In this document: positions 1-11,782 of the stretch, one piece after another | Layout of the letters: every line of letters starts with the position of its first letter | Numbering within the stretch: the stretch's first letter is position 1 | NCBI GenBank assembly: GCA_006538405.1 | Contig: BJKQ01000001.1 | Span: 372,001 to 436,000, forward strand | Length of the DNA stretch: 64,000 bases | Source: Hansfordia pulvinata | Taxonomy: Eukaryota; Ascomycota; Sordariomycetes; Xylariales | Direction: 5' to 3' | Translations under genes and position numbers: made by a program | The notes under the pieces: model-generated | Told to the model about the DNA's origin: nothing | What the model saw: the letters and a program-made list of their open reading frames with translations, nothing else | The model's database searches: none

Positions 1-1010
1 GCCTTCTTGGCCTCCGCGGCGGTCCCCGTGGCGCCGCTGCCGGACTCGGCGCCGGTCGCCGGGCCGTCATTGTGTAGCACGCGATCGGGCCCTAGCGGCG
101 TGACGGGCGTGCCTTCTGGGCAGCAGCAGCATCAGCAGGAGCAGCAGGAGCAGAACTGGACGCTGGGGCAAGAGCAGGAGCGGGAACGGAGCCTGGGCTG
201 CTGGTACTGCGGACTCATCTCCAACTCTTCCACTTCGTTGGGCGGTGGACTGGGGCTGGGTTTGGCACCGACACCGACACCGATGTGGGCGCCCACGAGT
301 GAGGACCGCGGCGGCGGCGGCGGCGGCGGCGGCGCTACGACCATCCTAGCTGAAGCCCTGGCGGTGCTGCCCACAGACCTGGACCTGGCAGTATTGGCGA
401 ACGACACCGGCTCGCAGTGCCTTTTGGAGGTGCTGGTCGCGGACTGGGCGCGCGCGTGCGTGCTGGCGGAGGTCAATCCTCCAGGGTACAGCGGCGACGA
501 CCACGGCGACGGCGGCGCTGGAGGCAACGGTACCCGGCGAGGCAACACGACGAGACCATCATCATTATCATCGCCACCGTGGGACGAAGACCCGAGCGCG
601 GACGCGGGCGCGGACGGGTACGGGGCGGAGCGGGAGTGGAAGCCGAGACATATCGCCGGGGGAGTCGTGTTCCTGTGGATACTGGACATCTTCTTCGCGG
701 TACGCTTCGCGCCGCCTCCCCCGCGTCCTCCCATCGCGGAGAGAGTTCAAGTTCGGATACGTGAGTCTAGTCGAGTCGAGTCGAGTCGAGCGAGCCCCCC
801 TCCCCCCCTTGTGCTTCTTCTTCCCTCTTGGTTGAGGGACCGGGAACGGCGACAGCCGTTGCTTCATCGCCGTGGTGGTTGGATTGATTGACTGACGTGT
901 GGCCATTGGACCCTCCAGCGGTACCGGATTTTCGATGGATAGTGGCGCCGATCGTGAGGCGGATCCGGGAGATGCATGCCCTTGTGGCGATGAATCACAT
1001 CCAGTTCTGA
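1..1010 (+). CDS. 3' part of an unknown single-TM protein (5' truncated by window)
   Basis: Two exons are supported: <1..760 and 919..1010, joined by an intron with a GTGAGT donor and a CCCTCCAG acceptor. The phase matches (one base carried over), and the join adds a basic tail ending in HIQF before TGA at 1008. The visible protein starts inside an Ala/Pro/Gln-rich low-complexity region with a Gly run. It then has a more ordered stretch (LAEALAVLPTDLDLAVLAND) and one strongly hydrophobic segment at about 655-712 (HIAGGVVFLWILDIFFAVRF) that could be a membrane anchor. The start lies outside the window, because the frame is open to base 1. No family was recognised, so function is unassigned. 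The intron and reading frame are what I see; membrane location is inference. Confidence 0.55.
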
Positions 1011-1783
1011 TGCTGGCGGCTCGTGGTGAGAGAGAGTCGACGTCGTTTGACGGTGGATGGTGGAGATGGGAAGTCAGTGCCAATCGGATGCTCCGACTTT
1101 GAACTTCGTGCCCGAATGAGGGAATGGCTCAACTGACCCATCACAGACAGGGCAGCACCTGATCTGGGCGAGGTACACCCAAGTATACCTCTGCGCGTGG
1201 CCCATCTCCGATCAATCGGGGGAAGTCACGACGGAACGACAACACCAGATGATGGATGTTACGTACCTACTCGTAGAAGACTGTCCCGCCGACACATCTG
1301 CCGAGTCCGTGCCCCGCCCACCGCCAGAATGGGAACGGGAATCGGGGCAGGAAAGCACGGGGATCCGGCAACCGGCCGGGGCACGGGGGAAATGCCCGAT
1401 CCGGCTGCAAGCCTCGGCAAAATGGAAGCCGGCTCCACCCGCGTCTGCCCATCCACTCGTCAGCCGCGCGCGCCCACCGGACGGACGGCCTGGCCGTACC
1501 TGCCCCAGCTGGGAGGAGCTATACTCGTACGTTAGGTAGGTACCCACGGTACCCTACCTGCTACAGGTACGATTCAAGGGACCGGCCGGAGCTACTCGTA
1601 CAGTACCCTTGGGCGAACTGCCCCTCGGATTCATCAATCCATTGTCTCAAAGAGCGGCGCATTTCATCTTCTGCTTCACTTTCCGCTTGCTGCTTTTCTC
1701 CATCCCACCACTCGAACCTACGACCAGTCTGCAGCATTTTGCACATCACACCGCACACCCGCCGCACGCACGCACCGCCCACC
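1011..1783. other. Intergenic, 5' region of the thiolase gene
   Basis: No gene is supported. It contains three copies of the 8-mer TACTCGTA (1268, 1522, 1593) and clustered GGTAC/GTAGGTA-type short repeats around 1525-1570. A pyrimidine-rich leader precedes the ATG at 1784. Confidence 0.6.
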
Positions 1784-3205
1784 ATGGCTGCCGAGCGCCT
1801 CTCCTCCATCCTCAAGCACATCACTCCCGGCTCCTCGCTGGGCAAGATGTAAGCCCTCCCCTCCCCTTCCTCCCCTCTCCCCCGCTCACGCCCGCCCAAG
1901 AACCTCCAAGAACCCCGACGATGTCGTCATCACGCTGGCCATCCGCACGCCCCTGTGCAAGGGCAAGAAGGGCGGCCTGAGGGACACGTCGCTCGAGTTC
2001 CTCATGTACGCCATCCTCAAGGAGACGCGCGAGCGCATGGGCTTCTCCCCGGACCTCGTCGAGGACGTCGCCATGGGCAACGTCTCGGACGGCAAGGCCG
2101 CCTACAAGACGCGCGCCGCCGCCCTCGCCGCCGGCTTCCCCAACACCTCCGGCGCCTCGTCCGTCAACCGCTTCTGCTCCTCCGGCCTCAAGGCCACCGC
2201 CGACATTGCCCACGCCATTGCCTCGGGGGCTATCGAGGTAATCATTCTCCCCGACACCTCCCCCCCTTTTCTTTTTTTTTTCTTTCTCACTGTATCTTGG
2301 TTCCCAATTCCTGGGTGGTGTATCGCTGCTGCTACTCCTGACTGACCCCTTTTCAGATCGGCGTGGCCGCCGGCGCCGAGAGCATGACCCTGGGCGGCGA
2401 CCGGCTGGACGCCCCCTTCGACGAGGCCGTGCTTGAGCACAGCCAGGAGGCTCGCGACTGCATGATGGCCATGGGCTGGACGAGCGAGAACGTGGCGCGC
2501 GACTTTGGCCTGACGCGCGCGCAGCTCGACGAGTACGCGGCCGAGAGCTTCCGGCGCGCCGAGGCCGCGCAGGCCGCGGGTTGGTTCGACGACGAGATCG
2601 TGCCGGTGACTACGACGGTCAAGGACGCGAGCAGCGGGGAGCGCAAGCAGGTGACGCTGACGCGCGACGAGGGCATCCGCCCCGGGACGACGGCCGAGTC
2701 GCTGGGCAAGATCCGCGCGGCGTTCCCGCAGTGGGGCGAGATGACGACGGGGGGCAACGCGAGCCAGGTGACGGACGGGGCGGCGGCGGTGGTGCTGATG
2801 CGGCGGTCGCGCGCGGCGCAGCTGGGCGTGCCCGTCGTGGCCAAGTACGTCGGGTCGACGGTGGCGGGCCTGCCGCCGCGCATCATGGGCGTCGGCCCCA
2901 CGGTCGCCATCCCCAAGCTGCTGCGCCAGCACGGCATCGCCCTGGCCGACTGCGACGTCGTCGAGCTCAACGAGGCCTTCGCCACCATGGCCGTCTACTC
3001 GCGCGACTTCCTCGGCCTCGACCCGGCGCGCCTCAACCCCCGCGGCGGCGCCATCGCCCTCGGCCACCCCCTCGGCGCCACCGGCGCCCGCCAGATCGTC
3101 ACCGGCCTCAGCGAGTGCCGCCGCCAGCGCAAGAAGATCCTGCTCACCAGCATGTGCATCGGCACGGGCCAGGGCATGGCGGGGCTGTTTGTCAACGAGC
3201 AGTAG
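1784..3205 (+). CDS. POT1: Peroxisomal 3-ketoacyl-CoA thiolase (acetyl-CoA C-acyltransferase)
   Basis: Catalyses the last step of fatty-acid beta-oxidation, cleaving 3-ketoacyl-CoA with CoA to acetyl-CoA and a shortened acyl-CoA. Exons 1784..1848, 1901..2237 and 2357..3205 join in frame to 416 residues, the usual thiolase length. Residues 5-13 (RLSSILKHI) fit the N-terminal PTS2 peroxisomal signal (R-L-x5-H-hydrophobic), which argues for the first ATG. Thiolase active-site motifs are all present: nucleophilic Cys114 in VNRFCSSGL, His371 in LGHPLGATGAR and Cys401 in SMCIGTGQG. The NEAFA motif is also seen. The gene is intact, unlike many neighbours. A cytosolic acetoacetyl-CoA thiolase is less likely, because those lack PTS2. 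Regulation is not visible in the sequence. Confidence 0.95.
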
Positions 3206-4357
3206 TCATTCGCGGGGCCGCTCGGAGAGATTGGAGGCGGGGGCGGGGGACCACTGAATCCTGGTGCGTGGGAGAGAGACTTGTAGGTACCTAGCTATAT
3301 GGATATGGAGCGAGCGTCTTAATGTGAATATACGATCTATATGAGGTATGAAGTGCGCCCCTTGGCCGTGTGACGTCCTGTGTCCGAGGGGGGAACCGCG
3401 AGTCTCTTGCAATGAATGCCGGTTACGTGGCTCTGCCTGCTTGATAGATCGGGCCCCGATCCGAGCATCCACGGCTGTTGTTCCTGATTGCTGTTCTGCC
3501 TCTACACCCAGGCGATCTGATTGCTGAATGCCAGCTCCGCGCTCACGTTTCCTTTTCTCTTTGAAAGTCCAGGGCAGCCCTTCCCATTTCGACGGCATGT
3601 AATCATTTTATCTTCACTTTGTATGTGGAGGTTCTGAACTCGGCTGTGGGCGTCTGAGTTATCGGAGCGTGTCGTCAGGATTCGAAGCGGACCACCATTA
3701 CCTCGGAAGGGGCTGTCCGGGTTCGTCGAGCGGCTGCACTGCTTTCTTGTGAATGAATTCGTCCCATCCCGATCGTTTAAATCACGTTGGGACGTATTCA
3801 TTCAATTCACATTAAGACGTCTCCATGAAGATCACGTTGGGATATATAGACAAAGACTGGTACAAACAATACGGCCTGGAGATAGGAGAAGTCTAGCCTT
3901 CGCGACTATCATGTGAAGAGAGCGTTCACAGTTCACAGATCGTCAATCTCGGCAGCGTTCAATGCCTAGACTCGATTGCTCCGTTGCCTGATGGCTTAAC
4001 TATAAGAACTACATAGCAGGGTCCTCAAGTCCTGAGCAGCATTGAAAGCCAACAAACACCCACTACGTCCCTGTTCGTCCCGCAGCGGTGTTAGGTTCCG
4101 TCAGTCGTCTTGCATAGCCGCGCTGTTGAAGCCAAGAGGGAGCCTCTCCGTGTATTGCAAAAGGAAAGAAGGGCCTCCCGACACCAGAAGGCCGGTCTTC
4201 GTTCCGACATGGAAGCTGACATGGATCTCGCGCGGTGATCCAGACGGCCGATTTGCCTCCAGAGCTGCAGCGTGCTCTGCAGAGTTCAAGTCCGAGCCAA
4301 CACCAAACTCTAAAGGTGTGAGTAAACAAAAGATCAAGAGGAGAAGCTCGCAACAAC
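3206..4357. other. Intergenic; no gene supported
   Basis: Thiolase 3' flank. Short open frames on both strands lack GC3 bias, motifs or splice logic, so none is called. The sequence is locally less GC-rich around 3780-4020. Confidence 0.5.
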
Positions 4358-7300
4358 ATGGTCGGGTACGTGTATGTAAACATTGATCTGGGCCTCTCCA
4401 AGGCGTCAACCGAGCAGCTCCTCACACTCTCACTCACGGACTCTGTCAGCCAACTCCATCAGCAACAAAGCAAAACAAGGAGTCAGAAGCCTCAGAACGG
4501 CAACCCCTGATGTGAACGGATTCTTGTTCTCTACGAAAGCCCAGCACGAATACAGGAAAAGACACCCCAGCCTCGCCTGCCTCCTGAAACCACGCCCCGT
4601 CGATTCCCGCCGGAGCACAACAACCGCCCCCCCTACGCACAGCCCCTCGGAGCAAGGGACGGTGCCCGCGACTCCAACGGCGACCGTCCCCGGACCAGCG
4701 AGGACCTCCGTCGTGAGATCGAACGAGCCCTCGAGGTGGCCCTGAACGCGGGCGGCGAGATGAGCCTCCCCGCCCCGCCCACCATCCGCCCGTCACCGCC
4801 GCCACCACCGCCGGCGACCGCCTCGTCCACCGCCGCGGCCGGCTCCACCGCCTCCATCGTCTTCCCGACCTTCAACATCAGCCCCAGCCCAGACGCGAGT
4901 CCAGACTCGACCTCCCAGCCCGCCGAGGTCGCCAACGATGACGACAACAACGACAACAATAATAACGACAACGACAGCCATGACGCCCCCGCCTCCTCCT
5001 CCTCCTCCTCCTCCTCCTCCTCCTCCTCCTCCTCCTCCTCCTCCTCCTCCCCCACGCCCCGACGGCCGCAAACCAGGCAAGCGAAGACCAAGAAATCGCC
5101 GGAGATGAGAGCAGCGGCGCCGCCCGGGCCGCTTTCTCGCTCGACGACCTCTCCCGGCTCCCGCTGCGCCTGCGCTCCTGCGAGCCCCCGCACCCCATCA
5201 TCGCGCAGACGCTCATGTCGTACTTCCGCGACCCGCCCCGCTCCCCCCGCAACCGCCCCCTCGCCGCGCCGCCGGCTGATGCGGCCGCCGGGGAGGTGCC
5301 CAGACAGGAGCAGGAGCAACAGCAGCAGCAGCAGCAAGAGCCGTCTTTCCCCTGGCGCCTCGTCAGCTCCTGGGCTCGCGAGGTCACGGGGCCGTTCCTG
5401 AGGGCCGGCGGCGGCGGGTGGAGTGCCGACGGGACGACGAACGACCACGGGGCAGCAGCACCAGCACCGACACCCGAGCAGCGGCAGCAGCAGCTGGTGG
5501 TGCAGATGCAGCAGCGGCAGCTGGCGCAGCTGCAGCAGGCGCAGCAGAACTTGCAACAATCCCTCGCCTTACTCCGGGGCGACACCCCCACCACCACCAC
5601 CACGCCGTCGGCGTCGGCGTCGGGCCTGGCGGAGCAGCCCGACGAGGAGGAGGTCCGCCGCAGCGCGCCCCCGCCGTCTCCGCCTCACGACACCCCGAGC
5701 CGGGAGCTCCGGGAGGCCTTCGCCCGCGCGTGGCTGTTCTTCACCGACGCGACGGCGTACCACTCCTGGGTCTGCCGGGCGGGCCTGGGCGAGCAGGAGG
5801 AGCTGCCGTCCCGGATACGGGTGTCCATGGCCCGGCGCATCGTGAACGTGATAGCGCGCGGGGACGTTGAGCGGTTCATGAGGGGCGGCGGCGGCACCAC
5901 ATCTCCGTCTCCGTCGGCGGGGGCGGGGGCGGGGCCCAGAGGAGGCGGGGCGACGATGACGATGAAGACGATGACGATGACGGACCGGCGCGGGCGCAGT
6001 TGCAGATGCTCGCGTTCGGGTACGCGCCGCCTCGGTTCGAGGCGCGCTCGGCGCGGCTGGCGCGCGAGATCCGGTCCGTCGTGGCCAGGCGGCTGGACGA
6101 GATGGCCGCGCGCCAGGCGGCGATAGCCGCGCTCCAGGCGGAGGTGGCCGGGCGCGAGGCGGAGCGGCAGCGGGAGCTTCAACAGATAGACGAGAGGGTC
6201 GCGCGCGTGGTGGCGGTGGACCGGGCGTGGGAGCGGGCGGAGATCGAGCGGTTCATGCGCGAGGGGGAGCGGAACCGGGAGGAGATTGAGCGGTTCATGC
6301 GCGTGGCGGTCGGACGGGGCCTCTCGACGGCGCACATCAGCATCCTCGTCTACCAACATGTCGAGGAGGCCAGGGCTGCTGCCGAGCGGGGTGGCGGGGG
6401 CGCTTTCAGTAGCGACTTGAGGAGGTTGATCTCGGCTGGGGCCGATGGGGCGTCCGATCCGGAGGCTCGAGAGGCTCGTGTTGTCGACGACGGGAATGGG
6501 GGTTTGCTGCGCAACGGGGTCAGTAATGGATACGGCAATGGGGCAGGCAATAGGATCACTAATGGGCACAGCAACGGGATGGGCAATGGGCACGGCAATG
6601 GGGTCACCAATGGGCACAGCAATGGGCACATAAATGGGTTTGGCAACGGAGTCAGCATCAGCGTCATCAATGCCCCAAGCAATGGGCACATGAATGGGCA
6701 CGGCAGCGAGGTCAGCGACGGGGCCAGCCACGGCTCAGGAGTGTCCGAGGAAACGGGCACACCAATGGGCACGGCCACAGCAACGGAGTCGGGAATGGTA
6801 TCGGCACTGGACACAGCAGTGGCCAAAGCAATGGGCATGCCAACGGCCACGATGACCACGGCGGCCATGAAGAGGGTCTTGTCAGCGTGCGAAGCAACGG
6901 CACCAGCAACGGCACCAGCAACGGGACCAGCAACGGCACCAGCGAAGGGACAAGCAACAGCTTTGCCAGCAGCCACCCCAGCAGCCACTTGTATCTACAC
7001 GGCCACGCAAGACACTTTGTACGGAACGGCGGCAGCAGCACGGGGAGGGGCTCGGCAGCCGAAGCACCGGCGGCAGCACCGGCACCAACAGCACCAGCAG
7101 TCGCGACAGGCACATCCAGCCCGGCGCGTTCCGCCTCAACTCGACGCTGCGCATCGACTGCGAGCGCAGGTGGCGCCTCTTCCTCGAGAGCGTCCGCTGC
7201 AACCCGCACTGGCGCATGGACGACGACCAGGACTGCGTCACGCTCTACTGCCGGGCCTCGGGGCCGAGGAGGTGAGTTTTTTGGCTGAGCGAAAACGCAC

Positions 7301-7743
7301 GCACGCACGCACGCCGCACGCACGCACGCACGCACGCACGCACCGCACGCACGCACGTAAGGGGGCAGGCAGGCAGGAAGGGATGCGAGAGGCACTCTCA
7401 AGTCCTGGTCTCTTCTCAACTGCCCACCCCCCTCCCTTTCTCTTTTCTTCCCCTTAGTTTTCCCTTGATGGAAAAAAGAACGATTGCTGACCACGGCGGA
7501 ACGACGATCCCAGTCGACGAGCACGAGCGAGGTCCCGACGGCCCGGTCGGCTCGGAGTGGGGCGGCTGGGGGCGAGCGGCGACGGGCCGGGCCGGCCAAG
7601 TCGACGACAGCGACAGCAGCAGCAGCGCCAGGCAGAGGGACACGCCGGAGGAGCAGGCGGCAAGGGTACAGTTTTGGGAGCGAACACTTTGACCGTAGTT
7701 TTGGACTGAACAAATGGGCTGGCTGACTGACACGCGCGACGCA

Positions 7744-7799
<56 letters not shown>

Positions 7800-7880
7800 T
7801 GCCACTGGCCATGCCACGCCGCCCGACGTACCCGTGGTGGCGGTACGTCCGCGCGACTCTGAGGCGGGCGGCGGGGCGGG

Positions 7881-7911
<31 letters not shown>

Positions 7912-7923
7912 GGCTGCCGCTGA
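4358..7923 (+). CDS. Large low-complexity protein with Asn-Gly repeats and a coiled-coil-like segment; several apparent frameshifts
   Basis: Unrecognised protein. Coding segments are continuous in character but change frame. From 4511 the frame gives an acidic/basic helix (SEDLRREIERALEVALNAGG) and then a Ser tract on (TCC)n. After about 5051 a second frame gives SLDDLSRLPLRLRSCEPPH, Gln-rich and RAWLFFTDATAYHSW segments. After about 5940 a third gives an acidic run, a long Arg/Glu/Ala helix (about 6000-6330) and Asn-Gly-His repeats. From about 6752 and again about 7050 two more frames carry Asn-Gly-Thr repeats and a Cys-containing C-terminal part (LRIDCERRWRLFLESVRC). Each change equals one missing base. 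An intron at 7272..7457 (GTGAGT/TTAG) fits; a second at 7666..7744 is uncertain. The ATG at 4358 is tentative because TGA at 4508 intervenes; the next in-frame ATG is 4760. Confidence 0.5.
4992..5051. repeat. (TCC)n trinucleotide repeat, about 20 units
   Basis: Perfect TCC/CTC tandem repeat inside the low-complexity gene. It would encode poly-Ser in the upstream frame, and the coding frame shifts by one base at its 3' edge, in the adjoining C run. Confidence 0.9.
7295..7358. repeat. (CGCA)n microsatellite in an intron
   Basis: Imperfect ACGC/CGCA tandem tetranucleotide repeat within the predicted 7272..7457 intron. Confidence 0.85.
7745..7799. repeat. (GAC)n trinucleotide repeat, about 18 units
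   Basis: Perfect GAC/ACG repeat immediately after a good splice acceptor (CGACGCAG). In the frame leading to a stop at 7921-7923 it encodes poly-Asp; in the intron-phase frame it would encode poly-Thr. Confidence 0.85.
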
Positions 7924-8655
7924 CATGGACCTCGTCACCGGGGGAAGACAGAACAGTGGCGGAGGAAGCCGACACAGGCGACAAGGACTCGGGTGTGGTG
8001 GGATGATCATGGCAACAGAGAGCTGTCCACATCGCCACCCGGGGCAGCTGGGAAGGGGAAGAATATTACTCGGCTTGGAATATCGCGACTCGTCAAAATA
8101 TACTGTTATGGCGGTGGCGGTGATCGTTACTCTTGGCTTAACTAGAGCTTGCGCAATGGATCAGCATCTATAGCAAAGGGAGGGCCGGCAGCTACCTCAC
8201 CTGGTCAATCCGGATCCGCGGCCCAGACACGTCAAATCTCGCTGCATCCGCTACCACCACACAGGGCTGTTCGGTGGAAAGTTGGGTAGTTTATTATTCT
8301 ATTTGCGATTTGCGCACGCGCCATGCCGTCTTCGCTAGTACAGGCAGGACTGCTTTTCTCCTTTTTTTTTGCCTCTCTTCTTACTTCCTTCTCGACTCCC
8401 ACCCGCCATCAGGTTGATGAGTCTCTAGGGCGAGCTGTATATACATATATAACTGTACAAATGGATCCGGCTTCGTCCTCTTCTTTCGTATCCTCGTCGC
8501 AGGGCTGCCGCGGGGGGCGGGGGCTCTGTGTGGGTGGTGCCCTCCGTTTTGTATCTTTTTTTCCCTTTAGTTGTACAGTTGGCACTTGGGCAGCCCGTAT
8601 TGAGGCATGCGCGAGTGTCGTCGTTGCGGTGTAGGTGGATGTCCCGGCGAGACCT
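7924..8655. other. Convergent intergenic region
   Basis: Shared 3' flank of the low-complexity gene (+) and MIA40 (-). AT content rises around 8280-8460 (TTTATTATTC, ATATACATATA), as expected of 3' ends. No gene is seen. Confidence 0.5.
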
Positions 8656-8800
8656 TTACTCGGACTTGGGGGCCTGAGTGGCGTCCCGCGTGCGGTCGGC
8701 TCGGGCTCGCCGCTCTCGCGGTCCTGCTTGGGCGCGGCGGGCGCGGCCTCGGCGGGGGCGTCTTTCGTCTCGGGGGCGCCGGGCTGCTGGGAAGCCGCGT

Positions 8801-8835
<35 letters not shown>

Positions 8836-9742
8836 TCCGGCTCGTCGCCATAGACCTCGGGGTGCTTGCGGAAGCAGTCCTGCATGTGCCTGTAAGGTAG
8901 GGGTGGAGGGGTGGTTAGTTCAGCTGCCGTGGCGTGGCGTAGCGCAGCGTGGCGTGGCGACCAAGGACTCGGGGCAGGCGCGCTTACTGGAACTTCTCGA
9001 TGCAGTCCATGCCCTTGGGCTCCTCCTGCGAGTAGACGAAGCAGCTGAAGGCGGCCTTGAACTCGTCGCCGCAAGGGCCGTCAGCCATGCCGCCCAGGCA
9101 GGGGCAGTCCCAGTTGATCTCGCCCGTCTCGGGGTTGAAGGCGCCCTGCTGGCCGGCCTGGTCCTCGAGGGCCTGGGGCCCGCCGGCCTGCTCGGGGCGG
9201 CGCCGGAGTCGTCGGCTTCGGGCTTGGATGACGCGGGCTTGGAGTCCGCGGAGTCGGAGCTGGCGCCGGCCTCGGCGGCCTGCTGGGCCTGGGCCTGGGC
9301 CTTCTGGCGCTGCTCGGCCTCCTTGCGCTTCTGGGCGACTACGGCCTCGACGGTGGGCAGGTCGGCGTCGGAGAACTGGGCCGGGGCGGGTTTCGTCGGG
9401 GCGGCTGCGAGGGGTCAGTCGTGGGCGCTCGGTGGGAAAGACACGGGGGTGTGCGGGCTGCGGGCTGCGGGTTGCGGGAGGCAGGGACTCACGCTGGGGC
9501 TCGTCGGCGAAAATGGGGCTCGTGTTGTAGAAGTAGACGGCGCCGATGGCCAGACCCCAGCGGACGGCGGCGCCCTTCCAGGTGCGCTTCTTGTCGGCAG
9601 GGGCGGGGTTGGGGGAGGGCGAGGAGGAGGAGGAGGAGGAGGCGAAGCGGCGGCCGGCGGACCTGGCGGTGGTCGGGGCTATCGTCACGGTCGGGGACCG
9701 GAGGGAGGCCCTCGACGAGGACCGCAGGGCTGCGCGGTACAT
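8656..9742 (-). CDS. MIA40: Mia40, mitochondrial intermembrane-space import and assembly oxidoreductase (two apparent 1-base breaks)
   Basis: Oxidises incoming small Cys-rich proteins in the mitochondrial intermembrane space, together with Erv1. Exons on the minus strand are 9742..9493, 9404..8988 and 8889..8656, with GTGAGT and GTAAGC donors. The N-terminus is Arg/Ser/Ala-rich, like a mitochondrial presequence. A hydrophobic anchor ([20 protein letters not shown]) follows, then a charged Gln/Lys/Ala linker. The core has the redox CPC ([11 protein letters not shown]) and the twin CX9C helices ([11 protein letters not shown] and C-IEKFQHMQD-C). The second helix is completed only by splicing exons 2 and 3, which validates the intron. 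The C-tail is Asp/Ala-rich. Frame is lost at about 9193-9198 and about 8685-8687, each repaired by one G/C; with these the protein is 300 residues and ends TQAPKSE. Confidence 0.92.
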
Positions 9743-10531
9743 GATGAGCGGCGGGTGGAGGACGACGAAAAGACGGACGGACGTCTATGCGGCGGACTCT
9801 GGGGGCTGGTTGCGGGAGGGATGCTGAAGGGAGGACGAGGCGGATCGGAGTGAGGGCGATGCGACCGAGAGGGTCAAGCGAGGTGGTTTGTAAGCATTGA
9901 CGTTGACCGCAGGGTGAGGCGCCGGCTGGTGGGTGTCGCAGCAGACAGAGCGAAATGGGCGGAAATAAAATCTCTCTTGCCTTGTTGGACGCGGCGGCGC
10001 GGCTGGCCTATCAGAGCGCGGCATTCGCCCGGGCTGCGGCTGCTGCTCACTGGCCCAGATGCGCACTATGGCACTGAAGCCAATGGCACTGGAGTCCCCG
10101 GTAGCCCTGTACTCGTAGCGCTCGTAGCCCGGTACTCGTAGCTGGAGGTCGGGAGTGGGGGCGGCCCTGGACGGCCGCCGTTGCCGAGCGCGCAACGCTA
10201 ACCGCGGCCCCCGTTAGCGTCTGGCGCGCACACCCGCAGGTCGGACTACGGGCGCTACGGGGCGTAGTGATGGCGGATCGCACACTGGACTGGACTGGAA
10301 CCCGAGGCGACGGGCGCCGGTCGCCAGTGGATGACCTCATCGTCGCCGGCTCGATCGTGACGACACGAGAGCCTCTGGGTGGCGTCTCGACTTGCATTGC
10401 CTCTTATTTCCTAGATCCAGCTTTCTCCCATAGCACGTCCATAGCACATTACACACACACATAGACTTACCTTGTGGATTTCAGGAACTTGACCCGTCAC
10501 ACTCACATCCGTCCGTCTCCCTCATTTAGAG
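9743..10531. promoter_or_regulatory. Divergent promoter region between MIA40 and the NIF3-like gene
   Basis: The two genes point away from each other across 789 bp. It contains two TACTCGTA 8-mers (10110, 10133). A plausible acceptor-like TGGATTTCAG at about 10473-10482, before the NIF3 start, may mark a leader intron. No discrete regulatory site can be named. Confidence 0.4.
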
Positions 10532-11782
10532 ATGGCCTCGCAGATGGCACCGCGGCTGCAGCCCCCAGCTCCCCGGGACATGCGCAAGCTCCCTCCCCAG
10601 CCCGCGCCCTTGCCGTCCGTCGCCGAGGTCGCCGCGCTCCTCCGCTCCCTGTTCCCGCGAGGGAGGGCGACGTGCAGTTCGCCTACCACACCCCGCGCTC
10701 GCCTCGTACAGCCCCCACGCCCAGCCCGCCGCCCGCCTCGTGCTCAGCATCACGCCCACGCCGGGCTTCTACGCCGCCCTCTGGGCCCGGGCCCGGGCTC
10801 CGTGGGCCCCGCCGCCGCCGCCGACGCTGGCCTTCCTGCACCGGCCCTGGGCGCTGGACCGGCGCGCCGTGCCGCGCGGCGCCGCCGTGCTGTCGTCGCA
10901 CAAGGGCTTCGACGAGGCGCTGACGGTGGGCAACAACGCGGCGCTCGCGGCCCGGCTCGGCCTGGAGGAGGACCCGGGCGCGGGTGCGGGCGCGGGTGCG
11001 AGTGCCTCCGTCGTCGTGCGCGGGTACAAGGGCGACCCGCTCCGGGCCATCGGGCTGGTGGGGCGGTTCCCGGCGGAGACCCGGGTGACGCGGGGGAGGT
11101 GCTGCGGCGGATCGAGGGCGAGTTTGGCGGGCAGGTGGAGGCGGCGCTGGGGTTCGGGCGAGTGGTGGAGGGAGAAGAAGAAGAAGAAGAGAAGGAGAAG
11201 GAGAAGGAGAAGGAGAAGGAGAAGGAGGAGGGGGAGGGGGGGAGATAGAGGGGCGGTGGGCGAGGAGAAGAAGGTTGTCACGGGGGTGGCCATTATGAAC
11301 GCGTTCCAGCCGGACGAGGTGGAGCGGGCGATCGGGGCGGCGGTGGAGGCCGGGGCGATCGCGGAGGCGGGGCAGGCCGGGAGGGTGGTGTACCTGACGG
11401 GGGCGGCGCGGGAGGCGGGGCTCCGGGCGGCGGGGGACCGGGGATGGCGGTGGTGTGCGTGGGCCACCGGGCGTGCGAGGAGTGGGGGGTGCGCTACATG
11501 GGCCGGCGCGTGCGGGAGACGTGGCCCGGGGTGGAGGTGGTGGAGGTGTTGGAGGAGGAGGAGGAGGTGGTGGTGGTGTCGTCGAAGGCAGAGAGGGCGA
11601 ACACGAAGGCGAAAGGGGCTGGTGGCAAGGGAGACGAGGATACTCGCACAGGCCGGGAGTCGGGGGTGGGGGAGCCGCAGAATGGAGGCAAGAGGGGCCC
11701 GAGAGAGAGGAAGAAACGGCAGAGACAAGAGGTGGCGGACGCTGTCGACAACCCGGGCCACATAGAAGCCCTGGGTGAGTGA
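10532..11782 (+). CDS. NIF3: NIF3-like (DUF34 family) protein, frame broken in several short G/C runs
   Basis: Resembles the conserved NIF3/DUF34 family, a putative metal-binding fold of uncertain biochemical role. Recognisable blocks read in successive frames: RKLPPQPAPLPSVAEVAALL, then EGDVQFAYHT, then YSPHAQPAARLVLSITPTPG and FLHRPWALDRRAVPRG with SSHKGFDEALTVGNN. After these come a Lys/Glu-rich insert, VTGVAIMNAFQPDEVERAIG, and a C-terminal VCVGHRACEEWGVRYMGRRV typical of the family's GHxxxE end. Breaks lie near 10655-10667, 10690-10694, 11091-11096, 11230-11245 (two bases or a repeat-length change) and 11440-11443. All are in G/C runs, and all repair to one continuous protein of about 418 residues. 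The start is the first ATG before the conserved N-terminus. The Lys/Glu tract (11165-11230) is a polypurine insertion not expected in the family. Confidence 0.65.

Noticed and set aside
2102..3067. Long antisense open frame opposite thiolase
   Set aside because: It is a GC3-driven shadow of the thiolase codons, rich in Arg/Ala/His with no motif.
6712..8010. Long antisense open frame opposite the low-complexity gene
   Set aside because: Its sequence is the reverse of simple repeats (poly-Val, Arg runs); no domain or splice sense.
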